Assembly (NCBI RefSeq): GCF_019469425.1
Contig: NZ_CP048272.1
Location: 1,054,001-1,118,000 of the forward strand
Source: Bifidobacterium asteroides
GTDB lineage: Bacteria; Actinomycetota; Actinomycetes; Actinomycetales; Bifidobacteriaceae
DNA: 64,000 nucleotides
Direction of reading: 5' to 3'
Below the pieces are notes generated by a model. The model did no database searches. It worked only from the letters and a program-made list of their open reading frames with translations, and was not told where the DNA came from. Positions 9,052-18,932 of the stretch are shown in pieces (position 1 is the first letter of the stretch; every line of letters begins with the position of its first letter). The position numbers and the translations under genes are program-made.

Positions 9052-9606
9052 ATGACGGAGTACATGGATCTGGCGCCGACCTGGGATGGGAATCAGGCTG
9101 TCGGGGATTCGACAGAAAAGGACGTTGGCGGCTGGTGGCCGTCTACCTCTGCTCAGGTGCCGCTGGGACTTGGGGACATCAACCTGACAGTGCGAACTGT
9201 CAACTTCGTTCGGCCGACAGATACTGACGGGCATGAGGGGCTGACGGGTGATCTCAAGCGAATTCTGGTCAACCTGTGTGCGTTGGCATCCAGGGTCTTC
9301 GATGTGCTGCGGGGCCGTCTGCCGATGAAGAGCCTGGACCGCGTGCTCAACCGCGTCTGCATGGAACGGCTGGCTATGCTGGCCCAGCTGATGCGTGATC
9401 GGCATCTGGGCATGGTTCGCACGTCGGATCATGTCGGCCTGGCTTACCTGCCACTGATTCCTAAACTGGTCGAGCTCTACGGCGTGGACTGCGACCGGTA
9501 CGAAACGACCATCGGATTCCTGGTCGGCGAGCGTACGGTGCTGACCAACCTGATCGTTGTCAGAAGCGGTTCGCGCTGGCTCTGTGTGCGCTTCGACATT
9601 GGCTAG
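9052..9606 (+). CDS. Rv3235-family hypothetical protein
   Basis: A 184-residue, probably cytoplasmic protein with no signal peptide or membrane segment. The C-terminal two thirds, from about residue 65, alternates basic and hydrophobic residues (LKRILVNLCALASRVFDVLRG) and ends with a beta-rich stretch (TTIGFLVGERTVLTNLIVVRSGSRWLC). That resembles the short actinobacterial Rv3235-like family, in which a C-terminal domain ends in strands of this type. The start at 9052 has AGGAG six bases upstream; an in-frame ATG at 8995 is less well supported. The acyl-CoA ligase gene begins about 27 bases after its stop, so the two may be co-transcribed. The function is unknown and the family call is tentative. 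Confidence 0.55.
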   Translation: MTEYMDLAPTWDGNQAVGDSTEKDVGGWWPSTSAQVPLGLGDINLTVRTVNFVRPTDTDGHEGLTGDLKRILVNLCALASRVFDVLRGRLPMKSLDRVLNRVCMERLAMLAQLMRDRHLGMVRTSDHVGLAYLPLIPKLVELYGVDCDRYETTIGFLVGERTVLTNLIVVRSGSRWLCVRFDIG

Positions 9607-9632
9607 GCGACGGCTTTGGCGGGTTGACCCAT

Positions 9633-11627
9633 ATGATGGTGGGTATGTTGCGTGAATTTACGGTCGAGCTTCAACACCCGACGACGGACAAGGACACCAT
9701 CTATTCACTCCTGGCAAAACGCACCGCCCGCGACCCTGAGGAGCTGGTTGCCCAGTGGCAGGATCCCATGACCAGAAACTGGCACGATGTCAAGGCCGGG
9801 CAGATGTCCGCACGGGTTCGCGCTGTGGCCAAGGGCATGATGGCCCTGGGCGTGGAAAAGGGCAGCACCGTGGTCATCTATGCCTCCACCAGCTATGACT
9901 GGGGGGTCACGGACTTTGCCTGCGCCGCCATCGGGGCGGTCTCGGTACCCATCTACGAGACCGACTCGCCCAGCCAGGCCCAGAAGATCGTTCAGGACGT
10001 GGACTGCGTTCTGGCCTTCGCCGGCGACTCGGAGCATGCGCAGATTCTGGAGCAGGTTCGTGGGTCCTCGCCCAAGCTCAAGTATGTCTTCAATTTCGAA
10101 GCCGGGGGTCTGAACGCAGTCAGCGAATTCGGCCAGGGGATCGACGACGAGCGCCTTGACCAAGCCATAGCCCAGGTCAAGGCCGACGATCTGGCCACCA
10201 TCGTCTACACTTCGGGTTCCACCGGGGAGCCCAAGGGCGCCATGCTCTCCAACCGGAACTTCGTCCACATCGTCTTCGTGGGCTGGGATGTGCTCTACCA
10301 CATGCTGGCAGCGCCTTCCCGCCTGATGCTCTTCCTCCCCCTGGCCCACTGCTTCGCCCGCTACATCCAGTACGTGGCCATCGGCGCCCAAGGCGTGGTA
10401 GGATACGTCTCCAACGCCAAGCACCTGCTGACCGACCTGCGCACCTTCCGGCCCACCTACCTGCTGGGCGTGCCCCGTGTCTTTGAGAAGGTCTACAACG
10501 CCGCCTCGCAGAAGGCCGGCACAGGTCTGGCCGGCAAGGTCTTCGCCAAGGCCACCAGGCACTTCATCAAGTGGTCCAAAGACGAGCAGGAGGGGCGCGG
10601 CCACTCGCCGCTGACCCGCCTGGCCCACGCCTTCTACACCAAGACCGTCGGCAACACGATCGAATCGGCCCTGGGCTCCAACCTGAGCTACCTGGCCTGC
10701 GGCGGCGCGCCCATGAACGCCGACCTGGCCCACTTCTTCAACGGAATCGACGGGATCACCTTCATCCAAGGCTACGGGATGACTGAGACGGCAGCCCCCT
10801 GCATTGTCAACTTCGAGGATGCCAACGAGGTGGGGTCGGTCGGCCGCCCTGGCTCGGGCATCACAGTCAGGCTGAGCGACGACGACGAGCTTCTGGTCAA
10901 GGGCCCCAGCGTCTTCATGGGCTATTACCACCAGCCAGAGCTGGATTCCACCGTGCTCGATAAGGACGGCTGGCTGCACACCGGCGATCTGGCCCAGATC
11001 GACGACCAAGGCTTCGTCTTTATCACCGGTCGCAAGAAGGACGTCATCATCACCGCCGGCGGCAAGAATGTGAGCCCGGCTCCTATGGAGGATGTCATCA
11101 GCACCTGTCCGATTGTCTCCCAAGCCGTAGTCGTGGGCGACGGCAGGCCCTTCGTGGGCGCCTTGGTCACCCTGGATGCCGGCATGCTGAAGTCCTGGCT
11201 GGTCTCCCAGGGTCTGGACGCTGACATGAGCATGGAACAGGCCAGCCATAATGATGCCATCCATGCCTTCATCCAGCAGTATGTGGACAAGGCCAACTGC
11301 AACGTCTCGCGGGCCGAGTCGGTGCGCAAGTTCCTAGTGCTGGACAAGGACTTCAGCCAGGAGGACGGCACCCTGACCCCCAGTCTGAAGGTGGTGCGCC
11401 CCGAGGTGCTTCGCCAGTATTCCGAACTTGTGGACAAGGTCCTTTATGCGCCCAGGACGTCAGCCAAGCCCGCCGCCAAGGAGAATGACATCGTCAGCAG
11501 GGCACGGACCACTGTGAGCGACTCCCTGGCCAGCATGACCGGGCACAAGCGTGATGGTCGCCAGGAGGAGGAAGCAACCCCAGAGAACGAGAAGAACGGC
11601 CGCGACGGCCGGGATGACGAGGAGTAG
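9633..11627 (+). CDS. Long-chain fatty acid-CoA ligase (AMP-forming), second copy
   Basis: A 664-residue ANL-family ligase. YTSGSTGEPKGAML, GYGMTETAAP, HTGDLAQIDDQGF and GRKKDVIITAGGKNVSP are all present and intact. It is a clear paralogue of the protein at 2698-4533 but has a charged, probably disordered C-terminal tail of about 50 residues (rich in E, R, D and N) that the first copy lacks. Start choice is uncertain: TTG 9624, ATG 9633, ATG 9636 and ATG 9645 are all in frame, and the paralogue's N-terminus aligns best from 9645. Peptide deformylase begins three bases after its stop, so the two are translationally linked. Confidence 0.9.
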   Translation: MMVGMLREFTVELQHPTTDKDTIYSLLAKRTARDPEELVAQWQDPMTRNWHDVKAGQMSARVRAVAKGMMALGVEKGSTVVIYASTSYDWGVTDFACAAIGAVSVPIYETDSPSQAQKIVQDVDCVLAFAGDSEHAQILEQVRGSSPKLKYVFNFEAGGLNAVSEFGQGIDDERLDQAIAQVKADDLATIVYTSGSTGEPKGAMLSNRNFVHIVFVGWDVLYHMLAAPSRLMLFLPLAHCFARYIQYVAIGAQGVVGYVSNAKHLLTDLRTFRPTYLLGVPRVFEKVYNAASQKAGTGLAGKVFAKATRHFIKWSKDEQEGRGHSPLTRLAHAFYTKTVGNTIESALGSNLSYLACGGAPMNADLAHFFNGIDGITFIQGYGMTETAAPCIVNFEDANEVGSVGRPGSGITVRLSDDDELLVKGPSVFMGYYHQPELDSTVLDKDGWLHTGDLAQIDDQGFVFITGRKKDVIITAGGKNVSPAPMEDVISTCPIVSQAVVVGDGRPFVGALVTLDAGMLKSWLVSQGLDADMSMEQASHNDAIHAFIQQYVDKANCNVSRAESVRKFLVLDKDFSQEDGTLTPSLKVVRPEVLRQYSELVDKVLYAPRTSAKPAAKENDIVSRARTTVSDSLASMTGHKRDGRQEEEATPENEKNGRDGRDDEE

Positions 11628-11630
11628 GCA

Positions 11631-12113
11631 GTGGCGATTCGTACAATCAGAGTGGTTCCCGATCCGGTTTTGCGCACCCCCTGCGATCCTGTGACCAGCA
11701 TCACCCCGGCTGTCCGCACTCTTGTGCGTGACCTGGTGGACACTGTCGACGACCCCGGCAGGGCAGGCCTGTCTGCCAACCAGATCGGCGTGGGCCTGCG
11801 CGTTTTCTCGTATAACATCGGCGGCAAGGTGGGCTACATCATCAATCCGGTCATTGATAAGACCTCCGGCGAGCAGTATGGCGAGGAGGGATGCCTGTCC
11901 CTGCCCAACCTCTGGTATCCGACCAGACGGGCCGACTACGCCCGAGCCCACGGCATCGATCTGGACGGTAAAACAGTGACTCTTGAAGGCCATGGCATTA
12001 TGGGGCGGATGATCCAGCACGAGTGCGATCATCTGGACGGCCATGTCTATGTGGATCGGCTGGAGAGCGATGTCCGCCGCAAGGCCATGCAACAGCTGAG
12101 ATCAACCAGGTAG
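11631..12113 (+). CDS. def: Peptide deformylase
   Basis: A 160-residue metalloenzyme that removes the formyl group from nascent protein N-termini. All three family motifs are present: [10 protein letters not shown] (motif 1, with Ser and Asn where GLAAPQIG is usual), EEGCLSLP (motif 2, metal-binding Cys) and HECDH (motif 3, HExxH metal site and catalytic Glu). It starts with GTG at 11631; GAGGAG at 11619-11624, inside the end of the upstream ligase gene, is ideally spaced. Position before rpsB-tsf-frr suits a translation-related role. Confidence 0.93.
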   Translation: MAIRTIRVVPDPVLRTPCDPVTSITPAVRTLVRDLVDTVDDPGRAGLSANQIGVGLRVFSYNIGGKVGYIINPVIDKTSGEQYGEEGCLSLPNLWYPTRRADYARAHGIDLDGKTVTLEGHGIMGRMIQHECDHLDGHVYVDRLESDVRRKAMQQLRSTR

Positions 12114-12338
12114 GCAGAAGGAGAACACGATACCCGTGGTCATTGGCCTTGGGTATCATAGTAATCCGGCGTGTCATTGCGCATGTCCGCTGTCACGGGT
12201 GGACAGGCGCGCCAAGAGTATTCCCGAACGCACGCCGCGAATTCGCGCCATGTCCGCGACGCCCTGTGTCGGTCGGCTCCTCGGAGTTGCACGCAGGTGC
12301 ACATGGCCAGGCAATAACCGACAATGAAAGGTACGGAC
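12114..12338 (+). promoter_or_regulatory. Long 5' leader or promoter region of rpsB-tsf
   Basis: These 225 bases between def and rpsB hold no gene. They contain several short self-complementary stretches, such as around the GCGAATTCGC core near 12236-12246 and GTGCAC/GTTGCAC stretches near 12290-12303. The segment probably carries the rpsB promoter and an untranslated leader. Ribosomal S2 operons are often controlled by S2 binding to such leaders, but I see no structure that I can match with certainty. Confidence 0.4.
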
Positions 12339-13208
12339 ATGGCACAGATCACCATGAGCGAAATGCTGAAGGCCGGCGTCCACTTCGGACACCAGACCCG
12401 TCGTTGGAACCCCAAGATGAAGCAGTACATCCTGATGGAGCGTAACGGCATCCACATCATCAACCTCTTCAAGTCGCTCGGTCTGATCGACCAGGCCTAT
12501 GACTTCATCAAGCAGACCGTGGCCCACAACGGCACCGTGCTCTTCGTGGGGACCAAGAAGCAGGCCCAGGAGGCCATCAAGGCCCAGGCCACCCGGGTGA
12601 ACATGCCCTACGTCTCCGAGCGCTGGCTGGGTGGCATGCTGACCAACTTCCAGACTGTGACCAAGCGGGTCGGCCGCTTGAAGGAGCTGGAGGAGATGGA
12701 CTTCGACGACGTGCACGGCTCGGGGCTGACCAAGAAGGAGCTGCTGCTCCTTCGGCGCGAGAAGGACAAGCTGGAGCGTCAGCTGGGTGGCATCCGCAAC
12801 ATGAGCCGCACCCCTTCGGCCCTGTTCGTGGTCGACATCAACAAGGAGGCCCTGGCGGTCTCCGAGGCCAACAAGTTGGGCATCCCGGTCGTGGCTCTGG
12901 TGGACACCAACACGGATCCTGAGCTCGTCACCTACCCCATTCCTGCCAACGACGATGCCATTCGCGGCGTCGAGCTGCTGACTCGGCTCATGGCTGATGC
13001 CGTGGCTGACGGTCTGCTGGAGCGCTCCGGCAAGGCCGCCAAGACCGAGGAGGCCTCCGACCAGCCTATGGCCGAGTGGGAGAAGAACCTGCTGGAGAAC
13101 AAGGACGGACAGCCGCAGGAACAGGGCCAGGAGGCCGCCCAGGCTCCCCAGGCCGAGCAGCCTGCGCAAGAGCAGCAGGAGACCCCCGCTGCTGATCAGG
13201 CCGCCTGA
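12339..13208 (+). CDS. rpsB: 30S ribosomal protein S2
   Basis: A 289-residue ribosomal protein. The N-terminus [20 protein letters not shown] and the following [11 protein letters not shown] are diagnostic of S2. The core ends near residue 230. The remaining roughly 55 residues form a Gln/Ala/Glu-rich, low-complexity tail common in high-GC actinobacteria. ATG 12339 is preferred over the in-frame ATG 12324, because GAAAGG sits seven bases upstream of 12339 and the product then begins like the family. tsf follows after 51 bases, the usual order. Confidence 0.97.
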   Translation: MAQITMSEMLKAGVHFGHQTRRWNPKMKQYILMERNGIHIINLFKSLGLIDQAYDFIKQTVAHNGTVLFVGTKKQAQEAIKAQATRVNMPYVSERWLGGMLTNFQTVTKRVGRLKELEEMDFDDVHGSGLTKKELLLLRREKDKLERQLGGIRNMSRTPSALFVVDINKEALAVSEANKLGIPVVALVDTNTDPELVTYPIPANDDAIRGVELLTRLMADAVADGLLERSGKAAKTEEASDQPMAEWEKNLLENKDGQPQEQGQEAAQAPQAEQPAQEQQETPAADQAA

Positions 13209-13259
13209 AACCTGGCGCCTAGATAGATACATCCAGGAAAGACCAGATAGGAGAGTTTC

Positions 13260-14114
13260 ATGGCAAAAATCACCGCTGCACTGATCAAGGAGCTGCGTGA
13301 TCAGACCGGCGCCGGCATGATGGACGTCAAGAAGGCCTTGACCGAGGCCGAGGGCGATATGGCCCGCGCCAAGGAGATCATCCGCGCCACCGGCATCCAG
13401 GCCGCAGGCGCCCGTGAGGGCCGCAAGGCTCAGGAGGGCCTGATCGCTTCCACCGTCGTGGAGGGTGGACAGGGCCAGATTGGCTATGCCGTCGAGCTCA
13501 ACTCCGAGACCGACTTTGTGGCCAAGACCCCTCAGTTCGTTGAGTTCGGCCAGGAGGTCATCGGCGACGTGGCCAAGGCCGATGCCTCCAACGCCGAGCA
13601 GGTCGATGCTGCTCCATCCAAGTCCGGCACCGTCAAGGAGACTGTAGAGGAGGCCGGCGCGCTCTTCCATGAACACGTCAAGGTCGGCCAGGTGGCCCGG
13701 GTCGAAGGTCCCCGTGTCGAGATCTACGCCCACCGCAAGTCCGTGGAGATGCCCCCCTCCATCGTGGCCATGATCGCCACTGATGAGGCAGGCGCCCAGG
13801 TCGCTCATGAGGTGGCCCTGCAGATCTCCGCCATGAGCCCCAAGTGGCTCAGCCGCGAGGATGTGCCCGCTGACGTGGTGGAGTCCGAGCGTCGCGTGGC
13901 CACCGAGAAGTCCCAGGCCGAAGGCAAGCCCGAGAAGATCATTCCCAAGATCGTCGAGGGGCGTCTAAACGCCTTCTTCAAGGAGACCGTCCTGCTGGAG
14001 CAGCAGTACGTCAAGGACACCTCCAAGACCATTGACGACCTCTTCAAGCAGGCTGGCGGCAAGGCTTTGGCCTTCGCCCGTCTCGAGGTCGGCAAGGGCG
14101 ACGAGGAGCAGTAA
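13260..14114 (+). CDS. tsf: Translation elongation factor Ts
   Basis: A 284-residue guanine-nucleotide exchange factor for EF-Tu. The N-terminal UBA-like domain with LIKELRDQTGAGMMDVKKALTEA is diagnostic. The core contains the family signature ELNSETDFVAKTPQF and a C-terminal dimerisation subdomain with LLEQQYVKD. GGAGAG precedes the ATG at a good distance. It is the partner gene of rpsB in nearly all bacteria. A stem-loop terminator at 14191-14226 closes the pair before pyrH. Confidence 0.97.
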   Translation: MAKITAALIKELRDQTGAGMMDVKKALTEAEGDMARAKEIIRATGIQAAGAREGRKAQEGLIASTVVEGGQGQIGYAVELNSETDFVAKTPQFVEFGQEVIGDVAKADASNAEQVDAAPSKSGTVKETVEEAGALFHEHVKVGQVARVEGPRVEIYAHRKSVEMPPSIVAMIATDEAGAQVAHEVALQISAMSPKWLSREDVPADVVESERRVATEKSQAEGKPEKIIPKIVEGRLNAFFKETVLLEQQYVKDTSKTIDDLFKQAGGKALAFARLEVGKGDEEQ

Positions 14115-14190
14115 GCAGTCCGGCAATGTCTTAGGTCGTCTCGCCTGATCCTGCTTGAGTGGGTAGGCCGGACGGCCGGCATTGATGGCA

Positions 14191-14226
14191 GGGGAGCGGC
14201 TTCCATGGTCGCTCCCCTTCTTGTGT
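14191..14226 (+). terminator. Rho-independent terminator of rpsB-tsf
   Basis: GGGGAGCG (14191-14198) pairs with CGCTCCCC (14210-14217) around an 11-base loop, followed by TTCTTGTGTTT. It lies 77 bases after the tsf stop and 119 bases before the pyrH start. Confidence 0.75.
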
Positions 14227-14344
14227 TTCGGGCTGATTCCCCGGGCCTATTACCTGGGTCTTCTCAAGGAGGTCTTGTCGCCCAGCCTCGATACCCTATT
14301 AGCGGCGTATTACGCACGTCATCATGTTTGGAGAAAGGGCTTTT

Positions 14345-15100
14345 ATGACCGGATCCGATTCAGCGCAAAACCCAGCATCGTCTCGTCGTGTGCTGCTCAA
14401 GCTCTCCGGAGAGGCCTTCGGGGGAGGCGAGGTCGGCATTGACGTGCAGGTGGTCAAGCGGGTGGCCAAGGAAATCGTCCAGGCAGTGCAGAGCGGCGTG
14501 CAGGTCGCCATTGTGGTGGGCGGCGGCAACTTCTTCCGCGGAGCCGAGCTCAGCCAGGCCGGAATCGAGCGTTCGCGCGGCGACTACATGGGCATGCTGG
14601 GCACGGTCATGAACTGTCTGGCCTTGCAGGACTTCCTGGAGCAGGATGGTCAGGCCACCAGGGTGCAGACAGCCATCACCATGGGCCAGGTGGCCGAGCC
14701 CTACATCCCGCTTAAGGCCATCCGCCACCTGGAGAAGGGGCGCGTGGTCATCTTCGGCGCCGGATCCGGCATGCCTTACTTCTCAACCGATACCGTCTCC
14801 ATCCAGCGGGCCTTGGAGATCCATTGCGTCGAGGTCCTGATGGGCAAGAACGGTGTGGACGGCGTGTACACGGCTGATCCGCACAAACAGGCATCTGCGC
14901 GCATGTTCACCAATCTGAGCTACCAGCGTGCACTGGTGGACAACCTGGCTGTTATGGATGCGGCAGCGCTGTCCATGGCCCGGGACAACGACATGCCTAT
15001 CCGTGTCTTCGGACTGGAGGGCGAAGGCAACGTGACCGGGGCGCTCAAAGGCCAGCGTCTGGGCACCCTGGTTCACGGCGGTCCTGATCGTACCCTGTGA
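14345..15100 (+). CDS. pyrH: Uridylate kinase (UMP kinase)
   Basis: A 251-residue amino-acid-kinase-family enzyme that phosphorylates UMP to [14 protein letters not shown] at the N-terminus is the ATP-site strand-loop. GGGNFFRG, the [10 protein letters not shown] region and [11 protein letters not shown] mark the substrate and effector sites, and [10 protein letters not shown] is the family signature. The start at 14345 has GGAGAAAGGG upstream at 14330-14339; an in-frame ATG at 14324 would add seven residues but lacks a comparable site. It precedes frr, the standard order. Confidence 0.96.
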   Translation: MTGSDSAQNPASSRRVLLKLSGEAFGGGEVGIDVQVVKRVAKEIVQAVQSGVQVAIVVGGGNFFRGAELSQAGIERSRGDYMGMLGTVMNCLALQDFLEQDGQATRVQTAITMGQVAEPYIPLKAIRHLEKGRVVIFGAGSGMPYFSTDTVSIQRALEIHCVEVLMGKNGVDGVYTADPHKQASARMFTNLSYQRALVDNLAVMDAAALSMARDNDMPIRVFGLEGEGNVTGALKGQRLGTLVHGGPDRTL

Positions 15101-15214
15101 CCGGCTGCGGGCTCGCATCGCGCCGCTTGGCCCCCGTGGCCCCATGGCCGTAGAGTATAAGAACGACGGACCTTACGCGCACAGGCGGATGGTCTATACA
15201 GCAAGGAGCAGATC

Positions 15215-15769
15215 ATGACCACAGTGGTGGACCAGGCCGGAAGACAGATGGACAAGAGCATCGAGGCGACCAAGGAGAATTTCTCGGGAATTAGGACTGG
15301 GCGTGCCAACCCCTCCTTCCTCAACGACATCATGGTGGAGTATTACGGCACTCCCACGCCCATCAAGTCGCTGGCTTCCATAGGCGTCCCGGAGCCTCGC
15401 ACTCTGGCCGTCACCCCCTTCGACCCCTCCCAGGCAGGCGCAGTCGAGAAGGCCATCCGCGACTCGGACCTGGGCGTCAACCCCAGCCGCGATGGCAACG
15501 TCATCAGGGTCACCATGCCCGAGCTGACCGAGGAGCGCCGCCGGGACTATGTCAAGCTGGCCAAGAACAAGGCCGAGGAGGGCAAGGTGGCTGTCCGCAA
15601 CATCCGGCGCAAGGTCAAGGAAGAGCTGGAGGCTAAGGTCAAGGATGGCGACCTGGGTGAGGATGAAGGCAACCGGCTGCAGAAGGAGCTTGAGACCGTC
15701 ACCAAGCAGAAGAACGACATGATCGACCAGCTTCTGGATGCCAAGGAGAAGGAGATTCTCGAAGTCTGA
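15215..15769 (+). CDS. frr: Ribosome recycling factor
   Basis: A 184-residue tRNA-shaped protein that, with EF-G, splits the post-termination ribosome. It has the three-helix-bundle layout: an N-terminal helix with KSIEATKENFSGIRTGRANPSFL, a central beta domain around PTPIKSLASIGVPEPRTLAVTPFD (the most conserved region), and long charged helices ending in LLDAKEKEILEV. AAGGAG six bases before the ATG fixes the start. A short AT-rich element with TAGAGT near 15151 may be its promoter, but the match is weak. cdsA follows 25 bases after the stop. Confidence 0.96.
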   Translation: MTTVVDQAGRQMDKSIEATKENFSGIRTGRANPSFLNDIMVEYYGTPTPIKSLASIGVPEPRTLAVTPFDPSQAGAVEKAIRDSDLGVNPSRDGNVIRVTMPELTEERRRDYVKLAKNKAEEGKVAVRNIRRKVKEELEAKVKDGDLGEDEGNRLQKELETVTKQKNDMIDQLLDAKEKEILEV

Positions 15770-15794
15770 TCCGCATGGGGAGGATCCACTGTAT

Positions 15795-16784
15795 ATGAGT
15801 ACTAAGGAAAGCTCTGTCGAGACGGCCGGTCAGGATGCCGTCGCAACCCTGAATAAGCGGACCGGGCGTAACTTGCCGCAGGCGGTAGCCACTGGCGCGC
15901 TTCTGGTGGTTATCATCCTGGCCTGCATCCTGGTGCGCATCGATGCATTCATTTACCTGATTGTGGTTTTCATGACCCTGGGGCTCTGGGAGCTGAGGGT
16001 GGACTTTGCCACGGCAGGCCTGCATATACCGGTGGTCGAGCTCTGGATCTGCTCGGCGGCCACCATGCTGGCCTCCTTCTATGCGCCGGACCATGTGGCG
16101 GTCATGACCGCCGGAGTTTTGGTCACTGCCTTGGTCGGGGTTCTTGCGGCCACCCGCAACCACCGCCTGGGCGGTCGGCTGGTCAAGGCAGTGAATGCCA
16201 AGTTGTCGGGCAAGGATGCGCAGACCATGGCCGATGCCTCCTATGGCACCACAGGAGGGGAGAGCCGGTCAAGCAGCCTGGCCAATGTGGGCGTTACCCT
16301 CCTGACCGTTGTCTATATCACCCTCCTGGCCTGTCTGATAACCCTGCCCACCACCTTCGGTGGGCATCCTGCCGCGCACGCCTTCATGGTGATTTTCCTG
16401 CCTGCCTTAAGCGACATTGGCGGACTTCTCTTTGGCTCGATCTTCGGCAAGCACAAGATCTCGCCCCGTATCTCTCCTGGCAAGTCGCTGGAGGGGCTGG
16501 CAGGTTCCATGCTCTGCTGCCTGGTCGGCGCCCTGGTCATCTTTGCGGCTACCTACCCCATGGCGGATTGGGGACGGATCTGGTGGGTCGCCCTGCTCAT
16601 GGGCATCATGGTCGGAGCCACAGGAACTCTTGGGGATCTGAGTGCATCCTTGATCAAACGCGACCTGGGGATCAAGGACATGGGCCACCTGCTCAAGGGT
16701 CATGGGGGGGTCCTGGACAGGGTGGATTCCATCCTCATGTCCGCACCGTTCATCACACTGGTCCTTTTGGTCACTGGTCTGTGA
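15795..16784 (+). CDS. cdsA: Phosphatidate cytidylyltransferase (CDP-diacylglycerol synthase)
   Basis: A 329-residue multi-pass membrane enzyme converting phosphatidate and CTP to CDP-diacylglycerol. A charged cytoplasmic N-terminus precedes about eight hydrophobic segments. Near the C-terminus lies the family signature, here GDLSASLIKRDLGIKDMGHLLKGHGGVLDR in form (shown only as its key pieces: SLIKRDLGIKD and GHGGVLDR). An intervening polar loop at about residues 130-160 is longer than in E. coli. The longer frame to 15738 overlaps frr and is not preferred; ATG 15795 has GGGGAGG upstream, a little far at about 11 bases. It supplies the substrate for PgsA-type enzymes such as the one at 25473. 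Confidence 0.9.
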   Translation: MSTKESSVETAGQDAVATLNKRTGRNLPQAVATGALLVVIILACILVRIDAFIYLIVVFMTLGLWELRVDFATAGLHIPVVELWICSAATMLASFYAPDHVAVMTAGVLVTALVGVLAATRNHRLGGRLVKAVNAKLSGKDAQTMADASYGTTGGESRSSSLANVGVTLLTVVYITLLACLITLPTTFGGHPAAHAFMVIFLPALSDIGGLLFGSIFGKHKISPRISPGKSLEGLAGSMLCCLVGALVIFAATYPMADWGRIWWVALLMGIMVGATGTLGDLSASLIKRDLGIKDMGHLLKGHGGVLDRVDSILMSAPFITLVLLVTGL

Positions 16785-16855
16785 CCGGAATCGATTGCAA
16801 GCGTATATTCATAGTTTTGTCAGATTGAATAGCTGATACAGGATGAGGTAGAGGC

Positions 16856-18043
16856 ATGACAGACGTCGATTTGGCCGGTGCCGAGCCTGAGACCGGCATC
16901 ACCCCCGGAGGCAAGGAAGGAGTTTTCAGGGATGTTCTGGCGGCAGACCATGCCCGACGAGGCAAGCCGCCGCGCCACTTTACGGACATGGACGAGCAGG
17001 AGCGTCAGGAGGTCTGCGCTCAACTGGGCCTGCCGAAATTCCGTGTCTCTCAACTGGCCAACCATTACTTCAACCATCTGTCCACCGACCCGGACGACTT
17101 CACGGACTTTCCCGCGGCCAGCCGCCAAGATGCTGCACGCCTCTTCTTCCCTGAACTGATAACCCCGGTCGCTGTTCAGAAGGCGGATCAGGGGACCACC
17201 GTCAAGACACTCTGGGAGCTCTTCGACGGGTCCAGGATCGAGTCTGTGCTCATGCGCTACCCCTCCAGGGCCACCCTCTGCATCTCCAGTCAGGTCGGCT
17301 GCGGCATGGGCTGCCCTTTCTGCGCCACAGGTCAGCTTGGATTGACGCGGAACATGTCGACTGGTGAGATTCTGGAACAGGTCAGGACTGCCTCCCAGAT
17401 GATGAGGTCCGGACAGGTTGCCGGAGGTCCAGGTCGTCTGAGCAATATCGTCTTCATGGGGATGGGCGAGCCCATGGGCAACTACCGGGCTGTCCTGTCC
17501 GCCGTCAGACAGATCAGCGCTTTGCCCCCCAAGGGATTCGGTATTTCGGCCAGGAACATCACTGTCTCCACGGTCGGCGTGGTCCCTGGCATCCGCAAGC
17601 TGGCCAAAGAGGGGATTCCTGTCCGTCTGGCCGTTTCACTCCATGCTCCCAGCGACAAGCTGCGCGACGAGCTGGTTCCCATGAACCGCCGCTTCAACAC
17701 CGCCCAGGTCCTGGATGCGGCCCACGACTACTACCTGGCCAGCGGCAGACGGGTCAGCATCGAGTATGCCCTGATGCGTGGCATCAACGACCAGGCCGAG
17801 CATGCCCACCTCCTGGCCAAGCGCCTCAACCACTACGGGGACGACTGGGCGCACGTCAACCCCATACCCCTGAATCCTATTGAGGGGTCTCGCTGGACTG
17901 CCTCCAGGCCCGAGGATGAGCAGAGCTTCCTGGACATTCTCCACAAGGCGGGCATCACTGCAACCATGAGGGACACACGAGGATCGGACATCGACGGCGC
18001 GTGCGGGCAGCTGGCAGCCAAGGCCGTCAAGCTTCAGGCCTGA
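16856..18043 (+). CDS. rlmN: Dual-specificity 23S rRNA/tRNA C2-adenine methyltransferase
   Basis: A 395-residue radical-SAM methyltransferase that modifies A2503 of 23S rRNA and A37 of some tRNAs. CGMGCPFC near residue 148 is the CxxxCxxC iron-sulfur motif. [11 protein letters not shown] follows as the SAM-binding GEP motif, and the active-site Cys near the end is in [15 protein letters not shown]. The N-terminal 70 residues are longer than in E. coli, a common actinobacterial feature. GAGGTAGAGG sits directly upstream of ATG 16856. It follows cdsA in the translation block. Confidence 0.95.
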   Translation: MTDVDLAGAEPETGITPGGKEGVFRDVLAADHARRGKPPRHFTDMDEQERQEVCAQLGLPKFRVSQLANHYFNHLSTDPDDFTDFPAASRQDAARLFFPELITPVAVQKADQGTTVKTLWELFDGSRIESVLMRYPSRATLCISSQVGCGMGCPFCATGQLGLTRNMSTGEILEQVRTASQMMRSGQVAGGPGRLSNIVFMGMGEPMGNYRAVLSAVRQISALPPKGFGISARNITVSTVGVVPGIRKLAKEGIPVRLAVSLHAPSDKLRDELVPMNRRFNTAQVLDAAHDYYLASGRRVSIEYALMRGINDQAEHAHLLAKRLNHYGDDWAHVNPIPLNPIEGSRWTASRPEDEQSFLDILHKAGITATMRDTRGSDIDGACGQLAAKAVKLQA

Positions 18044-18066
18044 TTCAGCATTTTGCAATGTTCATG

Positions 18067-18088
18067 CCATAGTGCGGACACGCTATGG
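18067..18088 (+). terminator. Possible weak terminator after rlmN
   Basis: CCATAG (18067-18072) pairs with CTATGG (18083-18088) in a short hairpin just after rlmN, followed by only a short T run. It could slow transcription, but read-through into hisF is plausible. Confidence 0.3.
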
Positions 18089-18155
18089 TTTCCGGACACT
18101 GCAGAAGCTAAAGTCGTTACTCAAACAAATCGGTTCAGGCAGGGAGGCAGGTCGC

Positions 18156-18932
18156 ATGACAGTAGCGGTTCGTGTCATTCCATGCCTTGATGTCGACCAA
18201 GGCCGTGTGGTAAAGGGCGTCCATTTTAAGAATTTGCGCGATGCGGGCGATCCGGTCGAACTGGCTTCCGTCTACTACCAACAAGGCGCCGACGAACTGA
18301 CCTTCCTGGATGTGACCGCTTCGGGCATCGGGCGAGCCACCATGGTGGACCTGGTCAAGAGCACTGCCGATCAGATCTTTATTCCGCTGACCGTCGGCGG
18401 TGGCGTGCGCACCCCGCAGGATGTCGATACCCTCCTGCGGTCAGGCGCCGATAAAGTCGGCATCAACACGGCAGCCATTGCCAATCCGCTGGTCATCGGA
18501 GACATCGCCCAGCGGTTCGGCCGACAGGTTCTGGTGCTCTCGGTCGATGCCCGCCGATCTGATGCACAGGGCATTACCTCGGGATATGAGGTGACCACCA
18601 TGGGCGGCCGCCAGTCTGCCGGCATTGATGCCATCGACTGGGTCAAGCAGGCTCAGGAGCTCGGAGCCGGTGAGATCCTCCTCAACTCTATGGATGCGGA
18701 CGGGACCCGTCGGGGATTCGATCTGGAGATGATCGCCGACGTGCGCAAGGCCGTATCCCTTCCGCTCATTGCCAGTGGCGGAGCAGGCAAAGCCGCCGAT
18801 TTTCCTCCAGCTGTCAAGGCCGGGGCCGACGCGGTCCTGGCAGCTTCCGTCTTCCATTTTGGACAGGTGTCCGTCAAGGATGTCAAGCAGGCGCTCCATG
18901 CGGCCGGGTATCCGGTTCGATGGCAGGCCTAA
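18156..18932 (+). CDS. hisF: Imidazole glycerol phosphate synthase, cyclase subunit
   Basis: A 258-residue TIM barrel that closes the imidazole ring in histidine synthesis, using ammonia from His[24 protein letters not shown] at the N-terminus carries the catalytic aspartate (CLDVD). A second aspartate lies in the [15 protein letters not shown] region, and [23 protein letters not shown] and [12 protein letters not shown] bind the phosphates. The longer frame to 18072 has no suitable Shine-Dalgarno; AGGGAGG at 18141-18147 serves ATG 18156. In related actinobacteria it sits next to hisI and then trpE. Here hisI is 160 bases downstream. Confidence 0.96.
   Translation: MTVAVRVIPCLDVDQGRVVKGVHFKNLRDAGDPVELASVYYQQGADELTFLDVTASGIGRATMVDLVKSTADQIFIPLTVGGGVRTPQDVDTLLRSGADKVGINTAAIANPLVIGDIAQRFGRQVLVLSVDARRSDAQGITSGYEVTTMGGRQSAGIDAIDWVKQAQELGAGEILLNSMDADGTRRGFDLEMIADVRKAVSLPLIASGGAGKAADFPPAVKAGADAVLAASVFHFGQVSVKDVKQALHAAGYPVRWQA

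Noticed and set aside
9705-11264. 519-codon minus-strand frame across the second acyl-CoA ligase
   Set aside because: Shadow frame of a strongly supported gene; its repeats of DVGHVLDV type are typical of antisense high-GC sequence.
12174-13808. 544-codon minus-strand frame across rpsB and tsf
   Set aside because: It is the antisense shadow of rpsB and tsf, with Gly/Leu/Asp composition caused by high-GC codon use.
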